A stretch of 64,000 nucleotides of DNA from Medakamo hakoo (lineage: Eukaryota > Chlorophyta > Trebouxiophyceae > Coccomyxaceae): NCBI GenBank assembly GCA_026636295.1, contig CP089462.1, positions 496,001-560,000 of the forward strand. The letters run 5' to 3'. Positions 9,497 through 19,568 of this stretch are shown in pieces (within the stretch, counting starts at the first letter, position 1; each line of letters starts with the position of its first letter). A program made the position numbers and the translations under genes. Under the pieces are notes generated by a model that was not told where the DNA came from, searched no databases, and was given only the letters and a program-made list of their open reading frames with translations.

Positions 9497-10330
9497 ATGA
9501 CCCTGCACGCAACACGGGCCCCAATCCTCCGCCGCGGCGGCCTGTCCTCGGCGTCGCCGCGCGCCGCAGCTCGCTGTCCGGCGTCGACCGCCCGCCCCGC
9601 TGTTGCCGCGACGACAGCGTTTGCCTCGGCCGCCGAGCCTGCCTCCGCCCGCCCCTCCCGCCGCCCGGCCCCACCGCTTGTCAAAGTGTGCGGCCTCACA
9701 TCCGAAGCGGACGCGGCCCTGGCGGCCGGCGCGGGCGCCGATTTCCTGGGCATCATCCTGTGGCCCGGCGCGCGCCGGGCCGTGCCCCCGGCCGAAGCCG
9801 CGTCCATCGCCGCCGCGGGCCGTGCTGCGGGCGCCAAAGCCGTCGTGGGCGTGTTTGTCGACGAAGACGCGGACGCCATCGTCGCGGCGTGCGAGGCCGC
9901 GGGCATCACGACCGCCCAGCTGCACGGCGAGGGCGCCCGGTCCGCGCTGCCCCACCTCCCGCCCCACCTGTCCGTCGTGTATGTTATGACCGTCGACAAG
10001 GACGGCAAGCCCACCTGTCGCACGCCGTCGCAAGTGTGCGCCGACGCGGGCGTGGCGCTGCGCACGCCGGACTGGGTCCTGCTGGACGGCGCCGTCGGCG
10101 GGTCGGGCGAGGGCTACGACTGGGCCGGCGTCGACCCTCCGACCGGCCACGCGGCCGAGGGCTGGTTGTTGGCTGGTGGCCTGGGCCCCGCCAACGTGGC
10201 GGCGGCCGTCAACACGCTGCGCCCCTCGGGCGTGGACGTCTCGTCCGGCGTGTGCGGCCCGGACGGCCTGGCCAAAGACGGCGAAAAGGTGCGCGCGTTT
10301 GTGCGCGCCGCCAAGGCGTGCATGCTTTGA
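9497..10330 (+). CDS. PAI1: Phosphoribosylanthranilate isomerase, plastid tryptophan pathway
   Basis: A single exon encodes 277 residues. The enzyme converts N-(5'-phosphoribosyl)anthranilate to CdRP, the third step from chorismate to tryptophan, and acts in the plastid. After a transit-peptide-like N-terminus (about 60 residues rich in Arg, Ala and Ser), the TrpF barrel begins V-K-V-C-G-L-T with the catalytic Cys. It continues with G-A-D-F-L-G-I-I-L-W-P-x-A-R-R, V-V-G-V-F-V-D-E, the Q-L-H-G motif, D-W-V-L-L-D-G-A-V-G-G-S-G with the catalytic Asp, W-L-L-A-G-G-L-G-P-x-N-V and D-V-S-S-G-V phosphate-binding motifs. All expected active-site residues are present and the length fits the family. ATG 9497 is preferred because it gives the full transit peptide. 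Confidence 0.95.
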   Translation: MTLHATRAPILRRGGLSSASPRAAARCPASTARPAVAATTAFASAAEPASARPSRRPAPPLVKVCGLTSEADAALAAGAGADFLGIILWPGARRAVPPAEAASIAAAGRAAGAKAVVGVFVDEDADAIVAACEAAGITTAQLHGEGARSALPHLPPHLSVVYVMTVDKDGKPTCRTPSQVCADAGVALRTPDWVLLDGAVGGSGEGYDWAGVDPPTGHAAEGWLLAGGLGPANVAAAVNTLRPSGVDVSSGVCGPDGLAKDGEKVRAFVRAAKACML

Positions 10331-10573
10331 GCAATTTTGATGTGATTTCGATTATGTTTTGTGAGCAATAAGAGCTATAGCTGAGATGGCGAGGAGTCTG
10401 TAAACAACATTTTTTTGACGATGGACGGCGCGTCCATCGTGTTTTTTTTTTTTCATGGATGGATGGATGGATGGAAAGAAGCGCCGCGAGTTGCACAGAC
10501 CCGCAAACAAAAAGAAGAGTGGGGTGCGCCCGCTCGGCCGCACCTCGTCGCGCACGCGCACACACACACACAC
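10331..10573. other. Intergenic PAI1/LSG1 with ATGG and CA repeats
   Basis: The 243 bp hold a TGTAA motif (10399-10403), a T run, four or five ATGG repeats (about 10455-10472) and a short CA repeat that ends at the LSG1 start codon. It probably contains the PAI1 3' end and the LSG1 promoter. Confidence 0.55.
10399..10403 (+). terminator. TGTAA poly(A) signal candidate for PAI1
   Basis: TGTAA lies about 70 bp after the PAI1 stop. This is the pentamer used as the poly(A) signal in green algae. Confidence 0.4.
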
Positions 10574-12830
10574 ATGGGCAAGCACAATGGCAAGGCCCGC
10601 ACGGCCAAGGGCTCCGGAGCCAAGCCGGGCGCGGCGCTGACGGGCAAGGCGCGGCAGGTGAGAGTGGTGCGGACGCATTGGCTAGGCACCCGGCGGCAGC
10701 GCTCGCATGCAGACCCGCCCCCTCCTCGGTCAGCGCGCCTGACCAGCCACGGCGCTGCGCTGCCGCCGATCGCGCATGGGATTGGTGGCCCTGTGCCAAG
10801 CCACGCACGTCCCAGAAACCCTCAATACCACCCCGTCACCCGCAACACAAAAACAGCTCTCGCGCGGCGGCCGCGGCCCCGGCGCCAACCCGGCGACCGC
10901 CCACATGCACACGACCGACCCGGGCGGGCTCGGCATGCAGTCTGTGTTGGAAGCGGGCGATCTGGAAGAGCTGATGAGCATGGTGAGCAGAGGAGGAGGA
11001 GGGCGGAGGGGCTGGCGGAGGGGCGCGCCTTTCATTCCTCGGCGGCGACGGCAAACCGCACACAACCCGGCCCCTGCACACTCACCATCTCGCCACCCGT
11101 CCCTCCCTCCACAATGCGCACACGCACACAACCAGGCCGACCTGGCCAACCGGGACTTTACGGCCGAACGTGGTGCGGACGCCGTCATCGTGTCCGGCCC
11201 CTCCGTCGCGCACGTCGTCGTCCCCGACACGCGCACCCCGGTCGAACGCGCGGCCGCTGAAGCCGCGGCCGCGCGCCTGCTGCGCCTGCCACGCCGCCCG
11301 CCCTGGACGCCCTCCACACCAGCCCACGAACTGGACGCCGCTGAACGCGCGTCTTTCATCGAGTGGCGCCGCGGCCTGGCCGCTCTAGAAGAGCAAGCGT
11401 CCGTCACCCTCACGCCCTTTGAGAAAAACTTGGAAGTCTGGCGCCAGCTGTGGCGGGTCGTCGAACGCTCACACGTCGTCGCCCAGGTCGTGGACGGCCG
11501 GGACCCGCTGCGGTACTACTGCGCCGACCTAGCGGCGCTGGCGGCCGAAGCGGGCGCGGGCGGGTGTGGGGCGGCGTCCCTGCTCCTGCTGAACAAGGCC
11601 GACCTCCTGCCCGCGGCCGCCCGGTCGGCGTGGGCCGACTGGTTCGACGCGCACCTGCCCGGTGTCGAGTACGTGTGGTGGTCGGCCAAAGCTGCGGACG
11701 AAGCGGCGGCCGCGGCGGCCGCGGCCGAAAAAGCGGCGGAGCTGGGCGTCGAGCCGGATGGAGGCGCGCCGGCCGCGGTTGGTGGGGACGCCACCAACGA
11801 CCCGCGCACGGCCGTCGTGGGCGTGGTGGGGCTGCTGGACCGGCTACAAGGCGCGGCGCAGGCCCGGGCTGACGCCCTGGCGTTTGGTGGGGATGGCTCG
11901 TCGGACGGCGGCGCCGGCCCGTCCTCCAGCGGTGACGACGCCAGAGACGACGCGTCCCCCGCCTGTGCGCGCCCGCGCCACCCTCCCCCCCGCCCGACCG
12001 CCGGCCTGACGGGCTTCCCCAACGTCGGCAAGTCCTCCACGCTCAACGCCCTCTTCGGCCGCAAGAAAGCCGCGGTCGCGCCCACGCCCGGGCGGACAAA
12101 GCACTTTCAGACGCTGGACGTGCCGGGGCGCGACCTGACCCTGGCCGACTGCCCCGGCCTCGTCCTCCCCCGCGTCGCCGACTCCAAGGCGGACATGGTG
12201 GCGGCCGGCGTCGTGCCCATCGACCGCCTGACGGACGTGCGCGCGCCCGTGGGCGTGGTGGCGGCCCGCGTCGGCCGGGCGGGCCTGCGCGCTGTCTATG
12301 GCGTCGCCCTCCCGGCCGCCGACCCGTCCGTCCCACCCACGGCAGCGGAGCTCTTGCGCGCCGTCGCCCTGTCCCGTGGGTGGGTGGTCCAAGCCGCTCT
12401 CCCGGACGAAGCGCGGGCGGGTCGCCTCATCCTGCGCGACTTTTGCGCGGGGCGGCTGCCCTATTTCGAGTGGCCGCCCGGGTGTGAGAGGCCCGCAGCC
12501 ACACAGCCGCCCACGCCCGCGCCGGCCCCTCCGCCCGCGCCCTCCACATCTGTCGCGGTCGACCCGGTGGCGGATTTAGAAGGCCTGACGTTGGAGGAAC
12601 TGGAAGCCCTGACGGGTGAAGGCGGGCCGTCCACCCAGGCTGGCGCCACAGCCGCGGCTGCTGCTGCAGCCCGCCGCCCGGACTACAAATTCCACCGGCG
12701 TCCGCCGCGGACAAAAGGGCGGCGGGGACAGGTGGACGACGGGGACGCCGTCTGGGATGGTGGGGCCCTACGCACGGGTAAAAAAGGCGGTCTCGTCCGG
12801 ACGGCGGGCGGCGGTGGTGGCGCGAGGTGA
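10574..12830 (+). CDS. LSG1: LSG1-type circularly permuted GTPase, 60S subunit biogenesis
   Basis: Three exons (10574-10657, 10857-10982, 11136-12830) give 634 residues. LSG1 is a cytoplasmic GTPase that releases the export adaptor NMD3 from pre-60S ribosomes. The protein begins MGKHNGKARTAKG and shows the permuted order of GTPase motifs: G4 N-K-A-D near residue 223, then after an alanine-rich linker G1 G-F-P-N-V-G-K-S-S near 362 and G3 D-C-P-G near 408. The family block T-P-F-E-K-N-L-E-V-W-R-Q-L-W-R-V-V-E-R-S precedes G4. The C-terminus carries D-F-C-A-G-R-L-P-Y-F-E-W-P-P-G and a basic tail, as in plant LSG1. Both introns are in phase 0. The stop converges on the GH32 gene, with overlapping poly(A) signals between them. 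Confidence 0.94.
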
Positions 12831-12854
12831 AAAACCTCCTCCTTTCGAGTTTTT

Positions 12855-12894
12855 TTACACTTCCGCCTCTTCGGCCACGCACGCTCCCTTGTAA
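12855..12894. terminator. Facing poly(A) signal candidates of LSG1 and GH32
   Basis: TGTAA on the plus strand at 12890-12894 follows the LSG1 stop by about 60 bp. TTACA at 12855-12859 is TGTAA on the minus strand, about 146 bp after the GH32 stop. The two signals imply overlapping convergent transcripts. Confidence 0.45.
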
Positions 12895-13004
12895 AAAAAA
12901 CGATTGCCCCAGTCTTCGCCTTACCCGAGCGCAGAGTGTGCGCTGATGTATAAAAAAAGAATTCTCTCTCCGCTAAAACTGTTTTTCCTCCATCCATCTC
13001 CCTG

Positions 13005-16000
13005 TCACAGCGCGACCGCTTGCGGCGGGGGTTGCGGCGGCCGCGCCGACCCCACGCCTTCAGCCGGCGCCTTGACGGGGCCACCCAGGCTCGCGGCCGC
13101 CAGGCCTCCCGGCGCCGCGTCCGCCGTGCCCATCTCCCACGCGTCCACGCGCTCGACGACCGACGGCCCGCCGTACGACACCAGGTCGACGCCCGCGTCG
13201 GCGCCGGGCGGGGCCGACCCGCGGTAGAGCCGCGTCGACAGCACGGCCCCGCTCGACAGCAGGAAGGCCTCGCAGCACGAGTGGTCCAGCAGGACGCGCA
13301 GGGTAACCGGCGCGCCGGGTGGGCCCAGGTCGACGGGCCCGCCGATGCGGCGCTGGGCCGCGGCCGCGGTGGCGGCGGCCGCCGCTTCGGCCGCCTGCGC
13401 CACCGCTTCTTCAGGCAGGCCTTCATCCCGCGCCGCGTCGGCCGCGGCCGCGGCCGCGGCTTCCACCGCGGCCGGGTCGGCCGCGCCCTCGAACACGACC
13501 TCCAGGGCGCCGCCCTCCCAGTCGACGACGACGGCGGCGGACCCCTCCCCGCCCGCCCGCCACGACCGGATGAGCAGGCCAGCGGCCGCGGCCGCGCCGC
13601 GCTGCAGCGTGAGTTGGATGTCGAGGCGCGGGCCAGCCACGCCTTCGACGGGCGTCGCGACCTCGGGGGCGAGGGGCAGGTTGACGGCGGACCAGGGCGA
13701 GCCCAGCCGGAGGGCGTCAACCTCCGGCACGGGCGCCTGGATGAGCTTGCCCGGGGCGGCGGCCGCGCCCGCGGGGTGCGGGACCATGTGCAGGAGGCGG
13801 GGCACGGACAGGCAGCCGGCGTAGTCGTACGAGCCGACGCCGCCGCGGCGTTCTTGCAGCCAGCCGTACAACACCGTGCGCCCTGCCGTGTCGACGAGGA
13901 GGTTGGGCGCGTAAAGCACGTCGCCCAAGTCCAGGCGGTGCGGGCCGTCGGCGCCGTCCAAAAGAAAGCGTGCAGCGCGCGCGTCGTAGGAGCCCGTCCA
14001 GTAGAGGACGGGGTTGGTCGGCGCGTCGGGCGACACGCAGAAAAAGTGGAGGGGCTGGACGTCTTCCGGGTCGGGCGTGGCGGGCGCGGGCGGTGGGGTG
14101 TGCGCGGCGTCGGGCGGCTGCGGGCGCCCTTCCTCGACCAGGCGCGTGCGCGCGACGCCGTCGGCCAGCGCCGCGACAGCGGCGTCCGACGCGGCATCAG
14201 GCGGCGGGGCGTTGACGGATGGGCGGGACGGCCCAGGCCCGCTGGAAACGTCGGTCTCATGGCGGACTGTGACGGGCAGGGCGGACCCCGTCCGCACGGC
14301 CGGCCAGTCGGCCGGCGGCGGGTCGAGCCGCGCCAGGAGGGGACACTCCCACATCGCGCCCGTGTCGGCCGTGTCGGCCTCACACAGCGTGCCGTCGTAC
14401 CGCCAGCCGCCGTGCAGGGAGACGGACCGGTAGATGAGCGCGGTGCCGCCCCGGCCCTTGAAGCCGGAGCCGAGGAGCATGCCCCACTCGGCCCGCCCGG
14501 CCCGCCCCTTGACCTCGAAGATGAACGGGTCGCGCCAGCCGACGAGCGGCAGGTTGGGCGGTGGCAGGGGCAGGACGGGGGCGTCCAGCTTGCGCCACCG
14601 GGTCAGGAGCGGGTCGTGGTGGTGGTCGGAGCCGTGGTGGTGGTGGTGGTGGTGCGCGTGGGCCAGGTCGTGGTCGTGCGACAGGTGCGGGTGGTGGTGC
14701 GCGGGCCCGGCCAGGTCGCAGCCACCCGACAGGGCTTCCGCGATGGAGCCGGACCGGGCTGGGGGATGTGCGTCGAGGCCAATGACGGCTCCGTTGCCCG
14801 CGTCCGGGTCGGAGCCGGCGACAGCGCCGGCCGCAGCCGCCGCGGCCGCCGCAGCCGCAAAGCCGGCCCACCACCCGGCCGCGCCCTCGGGCACGGCCGC
14901 ACACTGGGCCTCGATGAACGGCAGGTTGAGGTCGTGTTCGGGGGCGGGCGGCGCGCCCGCGGCTTCATTGGACCGCAGGCGCACGCCCGTGTACAGCAGG
15001 ATGGGCGTGCCGTCCTCGTCCGCGACGGCGCACCCGGAGAAACAGCCGTCGGCGTCGACGCCGCCGGGCGTCGGCACGAGCGCGGGCGGGAGGTGGGCCC
15101 ACGTCACGCCGCCGTCCGCGGAGACGGCGTGGCCCCAGACGATGCCGAAATCCCAGGAACAGCCTTCGACCAGGTGCTGGTAAAACTGTAGCGGTTTGTG
15201 TGTGTGGAAGGAGGATGGGCGGGGCGCGCGTGTGTGTGTGTGAGGGACGCAGGGTGAGGTGGCGCGACGGGTGGGAAGAAGGCGCGCCATGGCCGAAGAG
15301 GGGCGCCCAAAACGGCGCGCCGTCGACCCAAACATGTGTCCGCATCGCACACCACCCACACGTCTGGCATGCCCAGCATTAAGGCTAGGGCGCTGGAGGG
15401 GTGGGCAGGCTGCGAGGGTCGACACCACGTCCGCCGACGCGCGAAAGAGAGAGGGCGCCATCCGCTTCCATTGCTCGTCGGCGCGCCCTCGACCGCCAAC
15501 GGAGAAAAACGGGGCGGCACGGCCGACCACGTCTCTTGCACCCCGCACCACCGCCCACGGCTGGGAGGCACGGACGTCCCACAAGACAGAGGCGGGGAGA
15601 GCAGAGGGCAGGGACGGCGTGCAAGGTCTTTTCTCCGGCGGAGAAGCGGGCGCGAGGGCGCCGTTTTTTGTTCGGCGGCCGCATTTGCAACGGCCGCGCG
15701 TGCGTGGCGGGAGGAACGGCTCGGCAGTCCGCAGGACGCCGGCACGGCCGGGCATTACGCATACCCTACCCGCCACGGGCGACGGCATGGGCGACGCAGG
15801 GTGAGAACCCTGCCCCCGACAGCTCAGACACACACGCGCCGCGCCGCCGCTTGGGCCCGACCCCGACCTCCACCACCACCACAAGCAAACACGCGCCCAC
15901 GCCAGCAACGCACCAGGTGGATGCGCCCATCCTTGTCGACCATGGGCCCGTTCGGGTCATTCAACCAGCCGCCGTGGGGTGGGGCCAGGTGGAAGGACGG

Positions 16001-16039
16001 CCGTTCCGGGTCCCGCGGCCGTCCAGGCGCGGCCATCAT
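13005..16039 (-). CDS. Glycoside hydrolase family 32 (beta-fructofuranosidase) with His-rich insert
   Basis: Exons 15914-16039 and 13005-15185 join across a long 728-nt intron (CACCTG|GTGCGT...CTACAG) to give 768 residues. GH32 enzymes hydrolyse sucrose or fructans. The three catalytic signatures are intact: W-L-N-D-P-N with the nucleophile Asp near residue 28, W-R-D-P near 258-261 and W-E-C-P with the acid/base Glu near 321-324. W-G-H-A-V-S follows the splice site as in invertases, which fixes the intron. The C-terminal beta-sandwich motif (D-H-S-C-C-E-A-F, then R-L-Y-R-G) is present. Two inserts are unusual: an alanine run and a segment near residues 204-230 with about 19 histidines. No signal peptide is obvious from ATG 16039; a frame open to 16216 allows a longer start. 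Whether it is an invertase or a fructanase cannot be told. Confidence 0.88.
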
Positions 16040-16314
16040 GGATGGCCCGCCGCCGCCGCCGCCGCGGCGCGGTCGTGCGAGCGCAAAAACGCCGACCGCC
16101 GGCGCTCGTGCGCGTGCCCCGGCTCTCGCAGATGGTCGCGGGAGGAGCGGCCGCGCCCTCCCGTTCTGGTGGTCTGTGTAAGATGGCCAGGGAGGGTGCG
16201 GGTGCGCCGCGAGCATTCAGAGCATTTGAGCGAGCGCGGGCGCGTGTGCAGCGATAGCATGAATGTGGGGTGGGACTGGTTTTCCCCCCCCCCCCCCTCC
16301 CTGTCTCCTGTGTT
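16040..16314. other. Intergenic GH32 promoter / ankyrin gene 3' end
   Basis: This 275-bp stretch between two minus-strand genes contains a run of about 14 C residues near 16287-16300. TTACA at 16314-16318 (TGTAA on the minus strand) overlaps the stop codon of the ankyrin gene. The N-terminus of GH32 may extend into this stretch. No other gene is visible. Confidence 0.5.
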
Positions 16315-19268
16315 TTACACAGCCGCCGTCGCCTTCGTCTTTTTCTTCTTCTTGTGTGTTTTAGCTGCGGCCGGCGGCAATTCCGCGACGGGCACGGCCG
16401 GCAGGTCTAACTCTTCCGAGGAAGTCGCGGCGGCGGCAGCCAAGGCCGCGGCCGCGGCTTCCTCCAGCGCGGGCGAGACCGCCTCCTCCACCGGCGGCGG
16501 TGGCTGCGCCTCCTCTGCCACGGGCGTCGTCGCCACCTCCTCCCGTACAGGCTCGGCCGCAGGCGCCGCAGGCGTCGCCGGCGCCGAAGCACCAGCAGCT
16601 TCTGCGGCAGCGGCGGCCCGCGCGGCCGCCGCCGCCGCGCTCGCGCTCGCCGCACGCTGGGCAGCCGCCTCGCGCGCGGCCGCCGCCGCCGCGCCCGCGC
16701 TCGCCGCCCGCTCCGCCTCACTTTCCAGCGCCCGGGATTGCAAAGTGCGCAGCCGGGACGCCAGGCTGGATGCTAAGTCCGCAGGGCGGGACTCAGGATC
16801 GTCGGCGGCAGCGGCTAAAGCGAGCGCAGCGAGCGAGGCCGCCAGGCCTTCGGGCGGCGGCCCGCCCGCGGCCGGGTCGGCCAAGCCGTCGACGCCGCCG
16901 CTTTCCAGCGCCTCCTTGGCCGCGTCCACCAGGCCGTCGGCCGGCCGGCCCGTCAGCAGCTGGAGCAGAGTGACTCCCAGGGCGTACGTGTCGTCGGACT
17001 GCGTGGCGGGCGCGGCGCTGGCGCCGGCCGCGCCGGGCGGCTTGTACGCAGCCAGACCGGCCGGGCGGGCTGTGAGCGCGCCGTCCAGGCCGTCCGGGAC
17101 CAAGAACGCGCGCAGGGCCGTGCCGGTGCCTCCGCCGACCAGCACTCTCTCTAAAAGGACGGCGGAGGGGCGCACGCCGCCCGCGACTCCACCGGCAGCG
17201 TGCAGGGCCGCCAAGGCTTCCGCCAAGTCCGCGCCGATGGCCAGGCGGTCGGCCCAGGTCAGGCGGGTTTGCGGCCGCACGCCCGTCGTGGAGGGTTTGA
17301 CGGTCGTCGAAGCCTTGCCGCCGGCTTTCAAAGCCGTTTCCAAGGTCCCACCATCCGCGAGCTCAACCACGACCGCACGTGCGGCCGGGCAGACGGCCAG
17401 GGGCGCGCGCACACGGGAACACCCACCCGCGGCAGCCTTGGCCGCGCGCGCCGCACCATCCACCGCCGCGACCAGGGTGGCGGGCGTCGGCGCGGCCGCC
17501 GGGTCCACGACTTTCACGGCCACGGGCGTGCCATCAGGCAGCGTGCCGACGTACGCGACGCCCGACGCTCCCGCGCCAAGGCGGGACGCGGTGGTGAAAC
17601 CGTGGGTGATGGCGGCCAAGGCCGCCGGGTCGAGCAGGTCGACGTTTTTAGGGGGCGGGATGGGTGCCGGTTGGGGCGCAGCGACGGACGAGGACGTCAG
17701 GGCGCCCGCCAGCGCGGATCCAGGGGCTTCACCCGCGACGGCTGCCTGGCGGACAGGGGTGGCGGCGGCGGACGTGGTGGTGGCTGCACCGACCGGAGCG
17801 GCAGGCGCGGGCACCGCACCCACCGGCGCCGCAGCGCCTTCCGCGGCCGCCACGCGCGGCTGGGGCGGCACGTACGTCGCCGCGCCGACGGGCCCCGCGG
17901 CCTTGTCCGCCAGTTTGGCGGCGACGGCAGCCGCGCCCGCGACGGCCGCGCCCTTGGCGACTTCCGCGCCCACCGCCGCGCCTTTGGCCGCCAGGTCGGC
18001 GGCCGCACTCCCCACGACTTTGGACACGTCCGCCAGCGTCGACAGGGCCGCCAGCGCCGCGCTGACGCGCTGGACCAGCGGGTCGGGCGTCACGTCCGGC
18101 TCATCCCAGCCCGCGGACGGGTCGCACTCCGCCGGCGTGCGCCACTTGGGGTTGCGAGGGTCGGCCGGGTCGGTGTCGCCCCACCCGCCGTCAAAGTCCG
18201 CCTGCGCCTTGTCCGCTGCTTTGGCCGCGGCTTTGGCCCGGGCCGCCCGGGCGGACGCCGTCACCGCTGCGGCTTCAGGGGAGAGCACGGAGGCCGTGCC
18301 CGCGGACGCGGAGCCCAGCGCGGCGGTGGGGTAAGACACGGCCATCAGCCCTGGCGCGGGCGCGCCGAGGCTTTTGGCCCACCACCCGGGCGCCGCGCTG
18401 AGTTTAACCGCGTCGGCGATGGTGGCGGCCAGCCGGCCGTGCCCTGCCCGCAGCGCGGCCGCCGCTGGACTGGCGCCCTCCCTGTCCTGGGCGCGCGGGT
18501 CCGCGCCCGCATCAAGCAGGGCGGCCGCGACCGCGGCCGCGCCCGCCTCCCCAGCCTCGTGCAAGGCCGTCCTCCCCGCCGCGTCCCGGGCGGCGGGGTC
18601 GGCGCCTGCTGCTAGCAAAGCGGCCACGCAGGCGGCATCGCCGCGGTGGGCGGCGAGGTGGAGGGGGGTCGTGCCGTCCTGGAGTTTTGATGGGTGGGGC
18701 GTGGAGGTCGAGAGACACCCGAGCACAGGCCGAGTGCGCCTCGCATCGCGCTGTCTGCCCCCTCTTCTACCACCCATCCCCCCGCCAGCCTCACCTTCAA
18801 CGCTGCCTTCGCATTGGCGCCCGCCCCGATCAGGGCACGGACCACATCCGCCCCGCCCACAGCGGCAGCGGCCATGAGCGGCGTCAGGCCGTCCCGGTCG
18901 CGGGCGTCGACCGCAGCGCGCTCGCTACGCAGCAGCGCGCGCGCGCCTGGCGCGTTGCGCGTCATGGCCGCCACGTGCAGAGGGGTGCGCCCGCGCTTGT
19001 CCGGCTTGGTGATGGCCGCGCCGTACGACAGCAGGAGGGCAATGGCCTCGGATGAGGGGTCGGCCGCGGCCGAGGACAGAGGGAAAGGTGATGCGGCACC
19101 AGCGGCGGCAGCATAATGCAGGGCCGCCCACCCGTCGGCCGGGTCGCCCGCGGTCAGCCAATTCAAGGGCGTGTCCGGGAGGAGAGCTTCCAGCGTTGGG
19201 ATGTCTGACCGGGCGGCGGCGGCAGCCAAGGCCTGGACGGCCGCGGCCTTTGACTGTGACGCGCCCAT
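16315..19268 (-). CDS. Ankyrin-repeat protein with a C-terminal pseudokinase domain
   Basis: Exons 18795-19268 and 16315-18678 join across a 116-nt GTGAGG...CTCCAG intron to give 945 residues. The N-terminus MGASQSK looks like a myristoylation site (Gly2 after Met removal). Five or six ankyrin repeats follow to about residue 260 (T-P-L-H-x-A-A, T-P-L-M-A-A-A, T-A-L-H-E-A), and the splice falls inside one repeat. An alanine-rich linker leads to a kinase-like domain with a glycine loop (L-G-A-G-A-S-G-V-A, near 523) and V-A-V-K (near 546). The catalytic loop that should read H-R-D-x-K-P-S-N reads A-G-G-V-R-P-S-A, and no D-F-G is seen, so it is probably a pseudokinase. A long Ala/Glu-rich helical tail ends in a lysine cluster. 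Partners are unknown. It is divergent from CDSP32. Confidence 0.8.
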
Positions 19269-19568
19269 TGGCGCTTTGTGGGGGGAGGGGGAGCGCCGAG
19301 GGGCGAGCGCTTCTGAGGATGCGAGAGTGTGGGGGGAGGGGCCGCTCAGTGTTGAGTGTGGTCGGAAGGCCGTGGATGGTGGCGAGGGCGCACACACTCC
19401 CTCGCCAAGTGACACGCTCGCAGGCTCAATTGGACGAGTGCGGAGGTGTGGGTTTGGTCGGGCCGCCCGCACACACACAACACCCGTTGAGGGAACTGCG
19501 TGCCGCCGTGTGCCAGACCTGCAAAACCTTGGCGCGCGCGTAGCCCTGGAGCGGTACACACACTCAAC
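19269..19568. promoter_or_regulatory. Shared divergent promoter region ankyrin gene/CDSP32
   Basis: Exactly 300 bp separate the two start codons. CA-rich and G-rich tracts are present, but no named element or extra gene was found. Confidence 0.4.

Noticed and set aside
15186-15913. Possible extra exon or inserted element within the 728-nt GH32 intron
   Set aside because: The family alignment is continuous across the junction (I-H-L then F-Y-Q), and no terminal repeats or transposase-like frame were seen.
15401-18334. Open frame of 977 codons on the plus strand
   Set aside because: It is antisense to the GH32 intron and the ankyrin/pseudokinase gene, has no recognisable motif, and arises from high GC.
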